NCBI GenBank assembly: GCA_021781535.1
Contig: JAJXWO010000010.1
Span: 30,761-94,760, forward strand
Direction of reading: 5' to 3'
Origin: Deltaproteobacteria bacterium
Lineage (GTDB): Bacteria > Desulfobacterota > Desulfuromonadia > Geobacterales > Pseudopelobacteraceae
Length of the DNA: 64,000 nt
The notes below the pieces were generated by a model, which saw only the letters and a program-made list of their open reading frames with translations, was not told where the DNA came from and ran no database searches. Of this stretch, positions 9,308-18,391 are shown in pieces. A program made the translations under genes and the position numbers. Every line of letters begins with the position of its first letter. The stretch's first letter is position 1.

Positions 9308-10847
9308 ATGGGGCAGATCGAGCCGCTTTAGATGGGCCATGCTGCGGAACGATATTCAGTACTTTGCTGTAAAAGTCTTTCCCTTTTTTTATCTGGCCAC
9401 GTTCGGAATACAGATCTCCCAGAAGAAACCACCCCCACGGATTATTTGGCTGCTGAACAGTAATTTCCCGTAATTCCTTTTCGGATTTATCGTACTCCCC
9501 CCGCTGACGATGCCACTCTCCAGCTATAACATTTGTCGTATAACAATATCCAAGCATCTGCTTCTGCCGTTTGAAGCGTTCCGGATCATCAAGTCGATTC
9601 CTTGCCAGCTCTTTCAGGAGTCGGGTGGATGAATGTCCTGGCGTGGGTGAAACGTATAGGGCGGCCTGGGGCGAGTCGGCAAAAACAGTTGGAGTGGTAG
9701 TGCCGGACGCCAGAGAATGTTTATAAAGCTGCGTCCCTGGATAGTAGGCGAGTGGGGAGACATAGCCATCGTCAGGATGGATGTGGCGGATGAGTTCAAT
9801 TGTCTGCCGGAGGTCATTATCAGTTTCCCCCGGGATATCGCTGATCAGATAAACCGAGAGATTGATACCGATTTTTCTGATCATTTCACAGGCTCGCTCA
9901 ATCTGGGCCGGGGTGATTTTTTTGCCAAGCTGTTGAAGAATACGCGCTGATCCGGACTCAACGCCGAGCTGAACGCATTCACAGCCGGCACGCTTCATTT
10001 CGATTAACAGTTCTTCGTCAATTGCAGTGACACGTGATTGACAGTTCCAGAGAATGTTTACCTCCTGTTTCTGCAGTAACGAGCAAAACTCTAGGACTCT
10101 TTTTCGGTCAGCTGTAAAGGTGTCATCACGAATTGAAAAATAAATCAGCCCGAATTTTTGACGGATATAGAGTATCTCATCGACAATCGCCTGCGGTGAA
10201 CGATAGCGAACCCTCCTTCCCCAAAAATCGGGAGAACTGCAAAAATTGCACGCCGATGGACAGCCACGAGTTGTGACGATGAACTCGGATTGTAGTTCGA
10301 GATCAAGACCGATTGAAATGTCAAGGTAACGCGCCGGCAACGGCAGGCGATCAAGATCATCAAGGCCTTTTCGATGTGAAGTGACGGTGATTGCGCCGTT
10401 ATGGCGGTACGCCACCCCGTCGATGTCGTGCCACGGTGTTTTTGATGACAACCTTGCAACCAATTCCATCAGCGTGGACTCTGCTTCGCCCAGAATCACA
10501 ATATCGACGGGTGTTCCTTCTGTTAATATATCTTCACTGCAAAATGTGGCGTGTCCGCCACCCATCACAATCGTGCAGCCAGGGAGAAGGTCACGGCATT
10601 CCCTGGCAAGTTCCAGCGAACTGTGTCTGTTGTGAGTCCATTGGGAAATACCGATAAAATCCGGCTTTATAGTCAGCAGTTCCTGCCTGATCTTGGAGGT
10701 TGACCAGGCAGAAAAATTGGCCAGAATCGAGTCGTATCCTGCATCGCGCAGACTGGCGTGTAGGTAGCACATGCCGGTCGGGACAAGACTTATGTAGGGA
10801 TCGTTACGGTGTGGTAATCCGGATTGATAGGCGAGCAGGATTTTCAT
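9306..10847 (-). CDS. B12-binding radical SAM protein with TPR tail
   Basis: A 513-residue protein. The N-terminal cobalamin-binding Rossmann domain (residues 1-150) includes IVMGGGHATF and ILGEAE. The radical SAM core has the canonical cluster motif CPSACNFC near residue 200. The C-terminal 60 residues form a TPR-like helical pair (NNPWGWFLLGDLYSERGQ). It belongs to the broad BchE-like group that includes methyltransferases and cyclases; the substrate cannot be told. It is alone on its strand, with terminators on both sides. Confidence 0.85.
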   Translation of the reverse strand: MKILLAYQSGLPHRNDPYISLVPTGMCYLHASLRDAGYDSILANFSAWSTSKIRQELLTIKPDFIGISQWTHNRHSSLELARECRDLLPGCTIVMGGGHATFCSEDILTEGTPVDIVILGEAESTLMELVARLSSKTPWHDIDGVAYRHNGAITVTSHRKGLDDLDRLPLPARYLDISIGLDLELQSEFIVTTRGCPSACNFCSSPDFWGRRVRYRSPQAIVDEILYIRQKFGLIYFSIRDDTFTADRKRVLEFCSLLQKQEVNILWNCQSRVTAIDEELLIEMKRAGCECVQLGVESGSARILQQLGKKITPAQIERACEMIRKIGINLSVYLISDIPGETDNDLRQTIELIRHIHPDDGYVSPLAYYPGTQLYKHSLASGTTTPTVFADSPQAALYVSPTPGHSSTRLLKELARNRLDDPERFKRQKQMLGYCYTTNVIAGEWHRQRGEYDKSEKELREITVQQPNNPWGWFLLGDLYSERGQIKKGKDFYSKVLNIVPQHGPSKAARSAP

Positions 10848-10851
10848 GGCG

Positions 10852-10882
10852 AAAAAAAATCCGGGTCACTTGACCCGGATTT
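10852..10882 (-). terminator. Terminator after the NlpC/P60 gene
   Basis: A 10-bp perfect stem (ATCCGGGTCA / TGACCCGGAT) with a run of eight A on the plus strand, reading as a T-run on the minus strand. It lies 26 bp past the stop of the LysM-NlpC/P60 gene. Confidence 0.85.
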
Positions 10883-10907
10883 AGTAAATATGCGTGTGCG
10901 GGATGTG

Positions 10908-11939
10908 TTACTTTGCAAGATTGAGCGATACGCCAAGCGAGTCATTTGTAGTAGCGTCACTTTCATTTTCTTCTTCTATACCAACCAGCAAGTCATCAAA
11001 ATTTATAGAGTCGGAATTGATATTTGTCATTCGTCTTGCGCCAAGGTAGCGTGACAGATAATACGGTGTATCCATAGTTGAGATTACAACACGGTGTTCA
11101 CGTGAGGAGGCATGTATCATCTTCCTGTTCCCAAGATAAATGCCAACATGCGAAGGGAAATTTGCATAGGTCTGGAAGAAAACAAGATCACCTTTTTTTA
11201 GATCGCCGCGCATGACTTCGCTGCCGACACGAAATTGTTCCCGTGCCGTGCGGGGAAGATTAACGCTTTGTTCGCGGAAAACCTGCTGAGTGAAGCTCGA
11301 ACAGTCAAGAGCGGTGCGGCTGCTTCCTCCGAAGCGGTACCTGGCGCCAAGGAAACTGTAAGCACTCTTCTTGAGGTTGTTAACCGCCTGATTGGCCTCG
11401 ATCGATTTTGCGAGGTCAACCGGGTGATCTGACTCAAGATCAGTTAATTCTGCCAGTGTTTCTGTCTGCTCCTGATCATTTAACAGGTCTTTGTTGATGA
11501 CCTGTAGTCTGCTGGTACCGGTGAGATGAGAGGGTGTCTCTGCTGCGGCCACGAGGATCAGAACCTGACCAGCTTTAACCCTGTTCCCTTTCAGTCGGTT
11601 CAATTTTCTTATTTCAGCCATTTTAACGCCGGTTTTTCTGGCGATCTTGGGAAGGGAGTCACCCTTGGAAACTCTATATGTATCCTGATGGGCTGAGGAT
11701 ACGTGTTTCTTTTGTTGTAAATCGGCATGGGAAGGTATTATCAAACGCGTACCCTTGGCAACGTGGGACGCAGTCAGATTGTTAACGGATTTTAGCTCAT
11801 TAACCGAAACATGATATTTCCGGGCAATTGATTGCAGAGATTCGCTTTTTCGTACGACATGTGATTTTGAGGCCAAAACGAGTTGGGGATGTGTCAGGAG
11901 TATGAGGCAGATCGCAACAATAATACGAAGACGGGCCAT
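10908..11939 (-). CDS. LysM-LysM-NlpC/P60 cell-wall hydrolase
   Basis: This is an exported 343-residue peptidase. A signal peptide (IIVAICLILLTHPQLVLA) leads into two LysM repeats (about residues 27-70 and 85-130; HVVRKSESLQSIARKYHV and YRVSKGDSLPKIARKTGV) that bind glycan. The C-terminal NlpC/P60 domain has the catalytic Cys in LDCSSFTQQVF and His in SHVGIYLGN. It should cleave peptidoglycan stem peptides in the periplasm. The start is ATG 11939, preceded by GGAGGG; an in-frame ATG 54 bp upstream has no ribosome site. Confidence 0.93.
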   Translation of the reverse strand: MARLRIIVAICLILLTHPQLVLASKSHVVRKSESLQSIARKYHVSVNELKSVNNLTASHVAKGTRLIIPSHADLQQKKHVSSAHQDTYRVSKGDSLPKIARKTGVKMAEIRKLNRLKGNRVKAGQVLILVAAAETPSHLTGTSRLQVINKDLLNDQEQTETLAELTDLESDHPVDLAKSIEANQAVNNLKKSAYSFLGARYRFGGSSRTALDCSSFTQQVFREQSVNLPRTAREQFRVGSEVMRGDLKKGDLVFFQTYANFPSHVGIYLGNRKMIHASSREHRVVISTMDTPYYLSRYLGARRMTNINSDSINFDDLLVGIEEENESDATTNDSLGVSLNLAK

Positions 11940-12077
11940 GTTCCCTCCATGTTGTTTTAAATGCAATAAAGAATGGCCAATCTTATATAACAACTGATTT
12001 CATAAGTCAACCTTTGTTACATCTTTGTTGCAACAGTCAAGCTGTGCCCGTACACAGCAAACACAATACATGCGTTC

Positions 12078-13496
12078 CTATCTCTGGCGTTTGCCCCGGG
12101 CGGAAAGCCTGATTGTGACAGGGCTGTCACGAAGTACAGACACCTGTTTATCCGGCGCCCTCAGGTTTTTTAGATATTCTTTTCCCCTTTTCAATTGGCT
12201 GGCTTCGATATCTTCGGTTGCCACGGATGCAATTTGTGAAACCTGGCTGGCGGGGCCTTCAATTTCAACCGTGCTTGGTTCACAGGTAATGTGCGGAGAA
12301 GACAGTCCGTAGGGAAGCCTACCTTTAAGTATCACTTTTACCGGGACGTTCTTTCGTAGTTTTTTTTCTGTGGAAACTCGAACGCTGGAGGGTGATATAG
12401 ATGTTATGATCATGCCTGATGGGACAGCGATGTCATCATGACTTACCCTTAAAGCGGTTGTCCCGTCTGATATTTTGGATGCGTCAATGTCTGCGGTGAG
12501 GTCGAGCTTTGAGGGTGTGGGGGCTAAGCTTGACATGGCTTTGATCTGGACAGTTACATCCTCAGGTAGGATACGAAGCAAGACTATATTATCGGGAACG
12601 CCATGCAGACGTACCGGGGCTGTCACTGTTGTAATCTCTCCCTGACGGGTTGTTATCAGTACCCAGAAGATGCACACGCCAAGCAGGAGTAATGTCTTCG
12701 GGAGCAGATTTGAAAAAAAACGCTGGCGCACTGTAATGCGGGGACTTTCTGTTTCGCTTTTGAGAAGTTTGTCCAGCGCCATAATAAGTTCGGTCGGCGA
12801 GTTCATAGGGTGAAATGCCCCGGCAGTTGCGAGAGAGACATCGCCACGTTCTTCAGATATGACAATAATAACCGCATCGCTTCGTTCCGATAGTCCCAGA
12901 GCTGCCCGGTGACGGGTGCCAAGGTGTTGCGGAATATCCGGGCTGACTGAAAGCGGCAGATGGCATGCCGCCTTTTCTATTCTGCCGTTATTGATGAGTG
13001 CTGCGCCATCATGGAACGGCGCGCCATCATAGAAAATAGACTCCAGCATTTGAGGGGAAATTTCACTGTTAATTACCACTCCGTTTGTCATCAGATCGTG
13101 AAGAGATTCATTGCCCTGAAAAACGATCAAGGCTCCGGTCTTTTTGGCGGCCATTCGAAAAAGTGTCTCGGCAATATCCTGAAATTGGCTGTGCTGTGTT
13201 TCCTGGCGGCTATCAAGTATGTGGCGCAGAAGGCTAAAGCGATACAATGCCTGCCTGATCTCAGTCTGGAATACGACGATTATAAGGATGATCAATACGG
13301 TGCCAAGTTCCTGAAGAACCCAGCTTGTCATATACAGATTAAGGAAGCGGGTAGCGAAATAGATAAGGGTTACGACTCCCAGCCCCAGCAGTACCTGAAT
13401 TGCACGGGTGTCACGAAACCAGGAGTACAACTGGTACAGAAGAAAGGTCATTATCAATATATCTGCGACGTCCTGGATGCGGATGGTAGGTAACAC
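12078..13496 (-). CDS. cdaA: Diadenylate cyclase CdaA fused to YbbR domains
   Basis: A 472-residue membrane protein. Three N-terminal transmembrane helices (residues 10-80) are followed by a DisA_N diadenylate cyclase domain carrying the DGA motif (HDGAALI) and the RHR motif (GTRHRAALG), which makes c-di-AMP from two ATP. After about residue 255 a fourth hydrophobic segment (TLLLLGVCIFWVLI) leads to extracytoplasmic YbbR repeats (VTVQIKAM, VPVKVILKG). In Firmicutes the cyclase CdaA and its regulator CdaR (YbbR) are separate adjacent genes; here they are one chain. The predicted topology places the YbbR part in the periplasm. Confidence 0.9.
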   Translation of the reverse strand: MLPTIRIQDVADILIMTFLLYQLYSWFRDTRAIQVLLGLGVVTLIYFATRFLNLYMTSWVLQELGTVLIILIIVVFQTEIRQALYRFSLLRHILDSRQETQHSQFQDIAETLFRMAAKKTGALIVFQGNESLHDLMTNGVVINSEISPQMLESIFYDGAPFHDGAALINNGRIEKAACHLPLSVSPDIPQHLGTRHRAALGLSERSDAVIIVISEERGDVSLATAGAFHPMNSPTELIMALDKLLKSETESPRITVRQRFFSNLLPKTLLLLGVCIFWVLITTRQGEITTVTAPVRLHGVPDNIVLLRILPEDVTVQIKAMSSLAPTPSKLDLTADIDASKISDGTTALRVSHDDIAVPSGMIITSISPSSVRVSTEKKLRKNVPVKVILKGRLPYGLSSPHITCEPSTVEIEGPASQVSQIASVATEDIEASQLKRGKEYLKNLRAPDKQVSVLRDSPVTIRLSARGKRQR

Positions 13497-13615
13497 TTTA
13501 GAGCGACTCCTTATGACTAATGAGTTCGTTTTTTCTGGTTAATGACTGGCAAAATATGTTACATAAACAGGTCATTTTTATAGCACTTAAATCTCTTAAA
13601 GGGTAGTGGAAACGA

Positions 13616-14326
13616 ATGTTCAGGCTTTCAGATAAAGGTGAAAAAATTCAGCAGATGTTTGGAGCGATTGCCCCTCGCTACGATTTTCTTAACCGCTTGT
13701 TAAGTTTTGGTATCGACCGGCGTTGGCGAACAAAAGCGGTGCGACTGCTCAAGTACAATGAAGGTTCCCGTATTTTGGATGTTGCCACCGGCACCGGAGA
13801 TGTTGCGCTGGAGATTGCCCTGTGTACGCCGGCTTCGGTCAAAATTACCGGAGCTGACTTTTGCAAGGAGATGGTCGATCTTGGGGTCGTGAAGGTTGGG
13901 GGGTCGCCATACGCCGACAGGATTGACCTCATTGTTGCTCCCTGTGAGGATCTCCCGTTTGCCGACGATACCTTTGACTCGGTCACCATAGCCTTTGGTA
14001 TCAGAAATGTTGTTGACAGAAAACTGGGACTGGCAGAGATGTGGCGGGTCCTGCGACCCGGAGGACGGATGATTATACTGGAGTTTTCCACGCCGCGTTC
14101 GCATCTTTTCAGGCAGCTCTACTATTTTTACTTCCGTCGTCTGCTGCCGGTTGTCGGTGGTCTGTTTTCACGGTACAACGCCTACAAGTACCTCCCTGAC
14201 TCTGTGCTTGAATTCCCTTCACAGGAGGAGTTCTCGCGCATGATTGGTGAAGCAGGCTTTCACAATATACATCTTCACGAGCTTACCTTTGGTATAGCCA
14301 CGATATATGCCGGAGAGAAGGAATAG
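13616..14326 (+). CDS. ubiE: Demethylmenaquinone methyltransferase (UbiE/MenG)
   Basis: A 236-residue SAM-dependent methyltransferase with the UbiE signatures: MFGAIAPRYDFLNRLLSFG at residues 15-33, the SAM-binding DVATGTGDVAL, FGIRNV and the C-terminal SYRYLPxS-like KYLPDSVLEFPSQEEF. It carries out the last step of menaquinone synthesis, the likely quinone of an anaerobe like this. Divergent from the cdaA gene. Confidence 0.95.
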   Translation: MFRLSDKGEKIQQMFGAIAPRYDFLNRLLSFGIDRRWRTKAVRLLKYNEGSRILDVATGTGDVALEIALCTPASVKITGADFCKEMVDLGVVKVGGSPYADRIDLIVAPCEDLPFADDTFDSVTIAFGIRNVVDRKLGLAEMWRVLRPGGRMIILEFSTPRSHLFRQLYYFYFRRLLPVVGGLFSRYNAYKYLPDSVLEFPSQEEFSRMIGEAGFHNIHLHELTFGIATIYAGEKE

Positions 14327-14464
14327 AACCGGAATTCCAAGTCTTGCCGCTGAGGGCAGTGAAAAAACTTTATTGGCATTCCAATTTCCTTCGGGCGGTA
14401 CGTTGCTCTCAGTAAACTTCGCAAACCCTCTCTATCTCCGTGTGGCGGAGGCGCTGTTCAGTGA

Positions 14465-14947
14465 TTATTTGCCGCAGCATTTTTTGTATTTGAGTCCGCT
14501 TCCGCACGTGCATGCGTCATTGCGGCCGATTTTGACTACTGCGAGAGGTTTCTTGCGAATCATGTGCCCTTCAGTAAAATACCAGCGGTTATCTTTTCGT
14601 CTGAATTGTCCTGCTTCTTGATGCTCCCGGTTTGTGCCCTTCTCGGCGAAGCGGGCGATGAATTCTACTTCTCCGGTTGAGTCGTCAGTCCCCCCCTTGT
14701 GTGTGCTAATGATTTCAAGTCCCTGCCATTCGGCTGTTTCGGCCCATTCTTTCGTGCCGGCATGATCGTAGTTCTGGCGGTACTCAGGGTGGGTGCTTTC
14801 AAAAATAAAATCCATCTGGGCAAAAACATAGGCCGAATAGCGGGCGCGCATGAGTTGTTCAGCCGTTCGAGCAGGCTTGGCGCTTGAAATGATCTGCTCG
14901 CAGCATTCAGAGTAGGGGGTTTCGCTTCCGCATGGACATTGAGTCAT
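14465..14947 (-). CDS. YchJ-family SEC-C motif protein (UPF0225)
   Basis: A 160-residue protein with SEC-C zinc-binding motifs at both ends: [13 protein letters not shown] near the start and [13 protein letters not shown] at the C-terminus. The central domain has the NTF2-like pattern of YchJ ([17 protein letters not shown]). Function in the cell is not established; a zinc-dependent protein interaction is likely. Confidence 0.9.
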   Translation of the reverse strand: MTQCPCGSETPYSECCEQIISSAKPARTAEQLMRARYSAYVFAQMDFIFESTHPEYRQNYDHAGTKEWAETAEWQGLEIISTHKGGTDDSTGEVEFIARFAEKGTNREHQEAGQFRRKDNRWYFTEGHMIRKKPLAVVKIGRNDACTCGSGLKYKKCCGK

Positions 14948-15095
14948 GGATGATTCTCCTTTAGAGATAGTGGCTAATTTGGTGACATATTTTTGTCTGT
15001 TTTGTCAAATAGTATATTAAATAGCGCTTGTGTGAAATCAGATTAACCTGTATTTTTAAAGATTGCAAAAATTGTGATTGGGGGCAAGGACAGGA

Positions 15096-15317
15096 ATGAA
15101 TAAGTCATGTATAGAATTACTCCAAACTCCATTAACGGCGCATGAGATACGGTGGGCGGATGAGCTTGCAGACAAGCTGCCAAATGACGTCGATTTAACG
15201 TTTGAGGAGTCAAAGATTTTGACCAGGCTTCCGATTGGTGAGTGGCCGGACGCCCTTATGCTCAAGATAAAAAACGTCATTGATATCAGTGACTTTCTGG
15301 ATGAAGATCAGGATTAA
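15096..15317 (+). CDS. Small hypothetical protein
   Basis: A 73-residue acidic protein without signal or membrane segment. The ATG at 15096 is preceded by GGGGGCAAGGACAGG. The frame is open to a TTG at 15078. I recognise no family. It ends with Asp-Glu-Asp-Gln-Asp. Confidence 0.5.
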   Translation: MNKSCIELLQTPLTAHEIRWADELADKLPNDVDLTFEESKILTRLPIGEWPDALMLKIKNVIDISDFLDEDQD

Positions 15318-15375
15318 TAGTGTGTGATTTCACGTTGAATCAGATAATTTATTTACCGTCAAGGAGTACTGCCGT

Positions 15376-16461
15376 TTGAAATACCTACGTAATATATTTG
15401 GTGTGCCAGTTATAATTCTTGCTGTACTTGCTGTTGCGGCATGTTCCGCCAACCAAAAGACCGAAACGGCGGCGACTAACCAAAAGAAAGCCGAACTGAG
15501 AGCCGCTCAGGCAGCTTTTGCTGCAACAACTACCGCCTCCAGGAAGGCTGCAGCTTTTGCCGCGCAAACCAGCGCGGCCCGGAAAAAAGTGCCAGAAATA
15601 AAGTACAATGCGGGGGAAAGTCCTGAATATGCCAGGCAATGTGGTTGGCCGGTACGCTGCCCTGTGCCGTTGCCCGGTTCTATTCTGCCTTCAAAGCGCA
15701 TTGTCGCTTATTATGGTAACCCGCTTTCAAAGAAGATGGGAGTTCTGGGTGAGTTTCCCAAGGAGGAAATGCTGAAGCGTCTGAAAGGCGAAGTGGCCAA
15801 ATGGCAGGCCGCTGACCCGGCCATTCCGGTACAGCCGGCACTGCATCTTATTGCAGTGGTTGCGCAAGGAGCCCCGGGAAATGATGGTAAATACCGCATG
15901 ATAATGCCGGATAAAGTCATTAACCAGGTGTATGGTTGGGCCAAGGAAGCGGGTGCGGTCATGTTTATCGATATTCAAACGGGGCATGACGATATTCGTT
16001 CGGTGTTGCCGCACTTCGAGTGGATTTTGAAGAATCCGGATGTGCACCTGGGGATCGATCCGGAATTCAACCTGATAAAAAGCGGTAAAAAACCTGGCAC
16101 GAAGATCGGTACATATGATGCGGCCGATATCAATTACGTTTCCGGGTATCTGAAAGATCTGGTAAAAAAATACAATCTGCCGCCCAAAGTATTTACGGTG
16201 CACAGATTTACCCGAAAAGGAGTCACGAATTCAAAAAACATTGTGCTCCGTCCAGAAGTACAGATTGTGATGCACATGGACGGCTGGGGCGCCCCTTGGT
16301 TGAAACGTAATTCGTATAAGGAGTATGTTGTTGCCGAGCCGGTACAGTATACCGGTTTCAAGCTCTTTTACCATAACGACACCAAGAAGGGAGATCCGTT
16401 GCTGACTCCGAAAGAGGTGCTTAAGCTGAATCCGAAGCCGCTCTATATTCAGTATCAGTAG
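15376..16461 (+). CDS. Lipoprotein with TIM-barrel-like domain, function unknown
   Basis: A 361-residue predicted lipoprotein. It starts at TTG 15376 after AAGGAG and has a lipobox LAVAAC (Cys near residue 23). Residues 25-80 are an Ala/Lys-rich probable coiled coil. The remaining domain shows alternating strands (RIVAYYG, PALHLIAVVAQG, GAVMFIDIQTG, HLGIDPEF, VFTVHRF, VQIVMHMDG, GFKLFYHND) typical of a (beta/alpha) barrel with acidic residues at strand ends, so a glycosidase-like fold is possible. No catalytic family is recognised. The radical SAM gene follows 7 bp later. Confidence 0.65.
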   Translation: MKYLRNIFGVPVIILAVLAVAACSANQKTETAATNQKKAELRAAQAAFAATTTASRKAAAFAAQTSAARKKVPEIKYNAGESPEYARQCGWPVRCPVPLPGSILPSKRIVAYYGNPLSKKMGVLGEFPKEEMLKRLKGEVAKWQAADPAIPVQPALHLIAVVAQGAPGNDGKYRMIMPDKVINQVYGWAKEAGAVMFIDIQTGHDDIRSVLPHFEWILKNPDVHLGIDPEFNLIKSGKKPGTKIGTYDAADINYVSGYLKDLVKKYNLPPKVFTVHRFTRKGVTNSKNIVLRPEVQIVMHMDGWGAPWLKRNSYKEYVVAEPVQYTGFKLFYHNDTKKGDPLLTPKEVLKLNPKPLYIQYQ

Positions 16462-16468
16462 CCCTCGA

Positions 16469-17971
16469 ATGCTGCTCGTCTTTCCACCGCTTGCCAAGGC
16501 ATGCGAACCGCCGCCCGGCATAGCCAGTCTTGCCGCCTCATTGATGGCTCATGGTGTGCCGTGCCGCCAGCTGGATGCCAATCTGGAAGGACAGCTCTGG
16601 TTGCTGGAACAGCCGCCGCTCGCAACCGATACCTGGAGCCGCCGGGCTTACAAGGGAAGGTCACGCAACCTGGCCGCGCTACGGGATATCACAACGTACC
16701 AGACGCCTGACCGTTATCGACGTGTCGTCAGCGATCTTAACCGTATTCTGGCTCTCTCCGCTACCGATGGCGGCGTTGTCGTTGGTCTTGCCGACTACCA
16801 GCACAACACCCTCTCGCCATTGCGCAGCTCCGACCTGATTGCTGCGGCGCAACAACCTGAACAGAATCCGTTCTTCCCTTATTTCAGTCAGCGGTTGCCA
16901 AGCGTTCTCGACGGTGTCAGCACGGTCGGTTTTTCGCTCAACTATCTCAGTCAAGCGCTCTGCACTTTTGCAATGATCGGCTATGTTAAAAAGCAATATC
17001 CGGCACTGAAAATTGTTGTTGGAGGCGGATTGGTAACTTCCTGGCTGCATCGCCCCGGCTGGTGCAGCCCTTTCGGCACGCTGGTAGATCATTTGATTTC
17101 CGGGCCGGGGGAAGAACCGTTGTTAGTGCTACTTGGCAGGGATGGTGCGTTGAAGCGGCATGTCCTCCCCGATTACACGTCCATGCCGCTTGCGGAATAT
17201 TTTTCGCCTGGACTGATTCTACCCTACAGTGCCGGCAGAGGGTGCTACTGGAACCATTGTTCGTTCTGTCCGGAACGCGCTGAAGGGAACAGGTATCATC
17301 CCGTGCCGGTTTCTCATGTGCTGTCAGATCTTAGGCTTCTCGTTGAACAAGTCGAACCGCGTCTCATCCATCTGTTGGATAATGCTATCAGTCCGGGACT
17401 GCTGCATGCCCTGGCAAAGCATCCGCCGGGCGCTCCCTGGTATGGTTTTGCGCGAATTGATGAACGTCTGGGTGACCTGGAATTCTGTAAGGCCTTAAAG
17501 CGCTCAGGGTGCGTGATGCTTAAGCTCGGGCTGGAATCTGGAGACCAGGGGGTTCTGAATCGAATGAGCAAGGGGATCAATCTTGGAGTGGCTTCACGAG
17601 TACTGAATAATCTCCACAATGCCGGAATTGCGGTTTATTGCTATCTGTTGTTCGGTACGCCTGCGGAGACGGTGGTGGAGGCTCGTCGGACCCTTGGATT
17701 TGTTACCGCTCATCACCAGACCATCAACTTTCTTAACCTGGCGTTATTCAATATGCCACTCCATGGCGATGAGTCTCCTGAGTACGCACATAAGCCGTTC
17801 TATGAGGGGGATCTCTCACTCTATACCGCTTTTCGGCATCCAGGGGCCTGGGATCGTAAACTGGTGCGGCATTTTATCGACAGAGAATTCAAGCGGCATC
17901 CGGCAATAGCCGCAATAGTCAGGAACGATCCACTGCATTTCAGTTCCAGTCATGCTGCATTGTTCTGCTGA
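16469..17971 (+). CDS. B12-binding-type radical SAM protein
   Basis: A 500-residue protein with an N-terminal cobalamin-binding-like domain (about 1-220, ending ISGPGEEPL) and a radical SAM core. The cluster motif reads GCYWNHCSFC, so the cysteines are spaced C-x4-C-x2-C rather than the canonical C-x3-C-x2-C. Downstream are GLESG and a typical SAM-binding FGTPAET segment. The substrate is unknown. It begins 7 bp after the upstream lipoprotein gene, so they are probably one transcript. Confidence 0.78.
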   Translation: MLLVFPPLAKACEPPPGIASLAASLMAHGVPCRQLDANLEGQLWLLEQPPLATDTWSRRAYKGRSRNLAALRDITTYQTPDRYRRVVSDLNRILALSATDGGVVVGLADYQHNTLSPLRSSDLIAAAQQPEQNPFFPYFSQRLPSVLDGVSTVGFSLNYLSQALCTFAMIGYVKKQYPALKIVVGGGLVTSWLHRPGWCSPFGTLVDHLISGPGEEPLLVLLGRDGALKRHVLPDYTSMPLAEYFSPGLILPYSAGRGCYWNHCSFCPERAEGNRYHPVPVSHVLSDLRLLVEQVEPRLIHLLDNAISPGLLHALAKHPPGAPWYGFARIDERLGDLEFCKALKRSGCVMLKLGLESGDQGVLNRMSKGINLGVASRVLNNLHNAGIAVYCYLLFGTPAETVVEARRTLGFVTAHHQTINFLNLALFNMPLHGDESPEYAHKPFYEGDLSLYTAFRHPGAWDRKLVRHFIDREFKRHPAIAAIVRNDPLHFSSSHAALFC

Positions 17972-18005
17972 ATACAGTAAATATCACCTTACCTTTTGAC
18001 GGTAG

Positions 18006-18019
18006 TGTGTTATAACACA
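18006..18019. promoter_or_regulatory. 14-bp perfect palindrome upstream of a membrane protein gene
   Basis: The sequence TGTGTTATAACACA is a perfect palindrome 25 bp before the ATG at 18045. It could be an operator overlapping a -10 element (TTATAA). No regulator is known. Confidence 0.35.
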
Positions 18020-18044
18020 AACCTCAAATATTACGGGAGATGAC

Positions 18045-18374
18045 ATGGAAATTTTTGGCGGTTTCATGGTAATGATGAGCATTATAAGCCTTTTTTTGGC
18101 AGTGGTATGGTTGATTATGCCGTTCGTCGTATTCGCTATCAAAGGAAAGCAAGACCGTACGCTGGAAATTCTTGAAGCAATTGAAAAACGACTGACAGTT
18201 ATCGAGACCCGCGTTCATCCGGGCTGTTCGGTTCACGGTTCTGAAGCAGGCTCGTCAGAATCTAACGATACATCAGAAGGATCATCAGAGGGACTTCCAA
18301 GTGATGATGCAGAAAATATAGCAGACATTGTTACCGAGAAAAACGGTAGTGAAACACCACCCGCAGGGTTTTAA
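18045..18374 (+). CDS. Small single-pass membrane protein
   Basis: A 109-residue protein with one long hydrophobic segment (residues 7-33), then a short helical/coiled stretch (TLEILEAIEKRLTVIETRV) and a low-complexity acidic Ser/Glu-rich tail. The ATG follows GGGAGATGAC. It lies 17 bp upstream of fabI and may be co-transcribed with it. Function unknown. Confidence 0.68.
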   Translation: MEIFGGFMVMMSIISLFLAVVWLIMPFVVFAIKGKQDRTLEILEAIEKRLTVIETRVHPGCSVHGSEAGSSESNDTSEGSSEGLPSDDAENIADIVTEKNGSETPPAGF

Positions 18375-18391
18375 ACTGGAGGATGCTAAAG

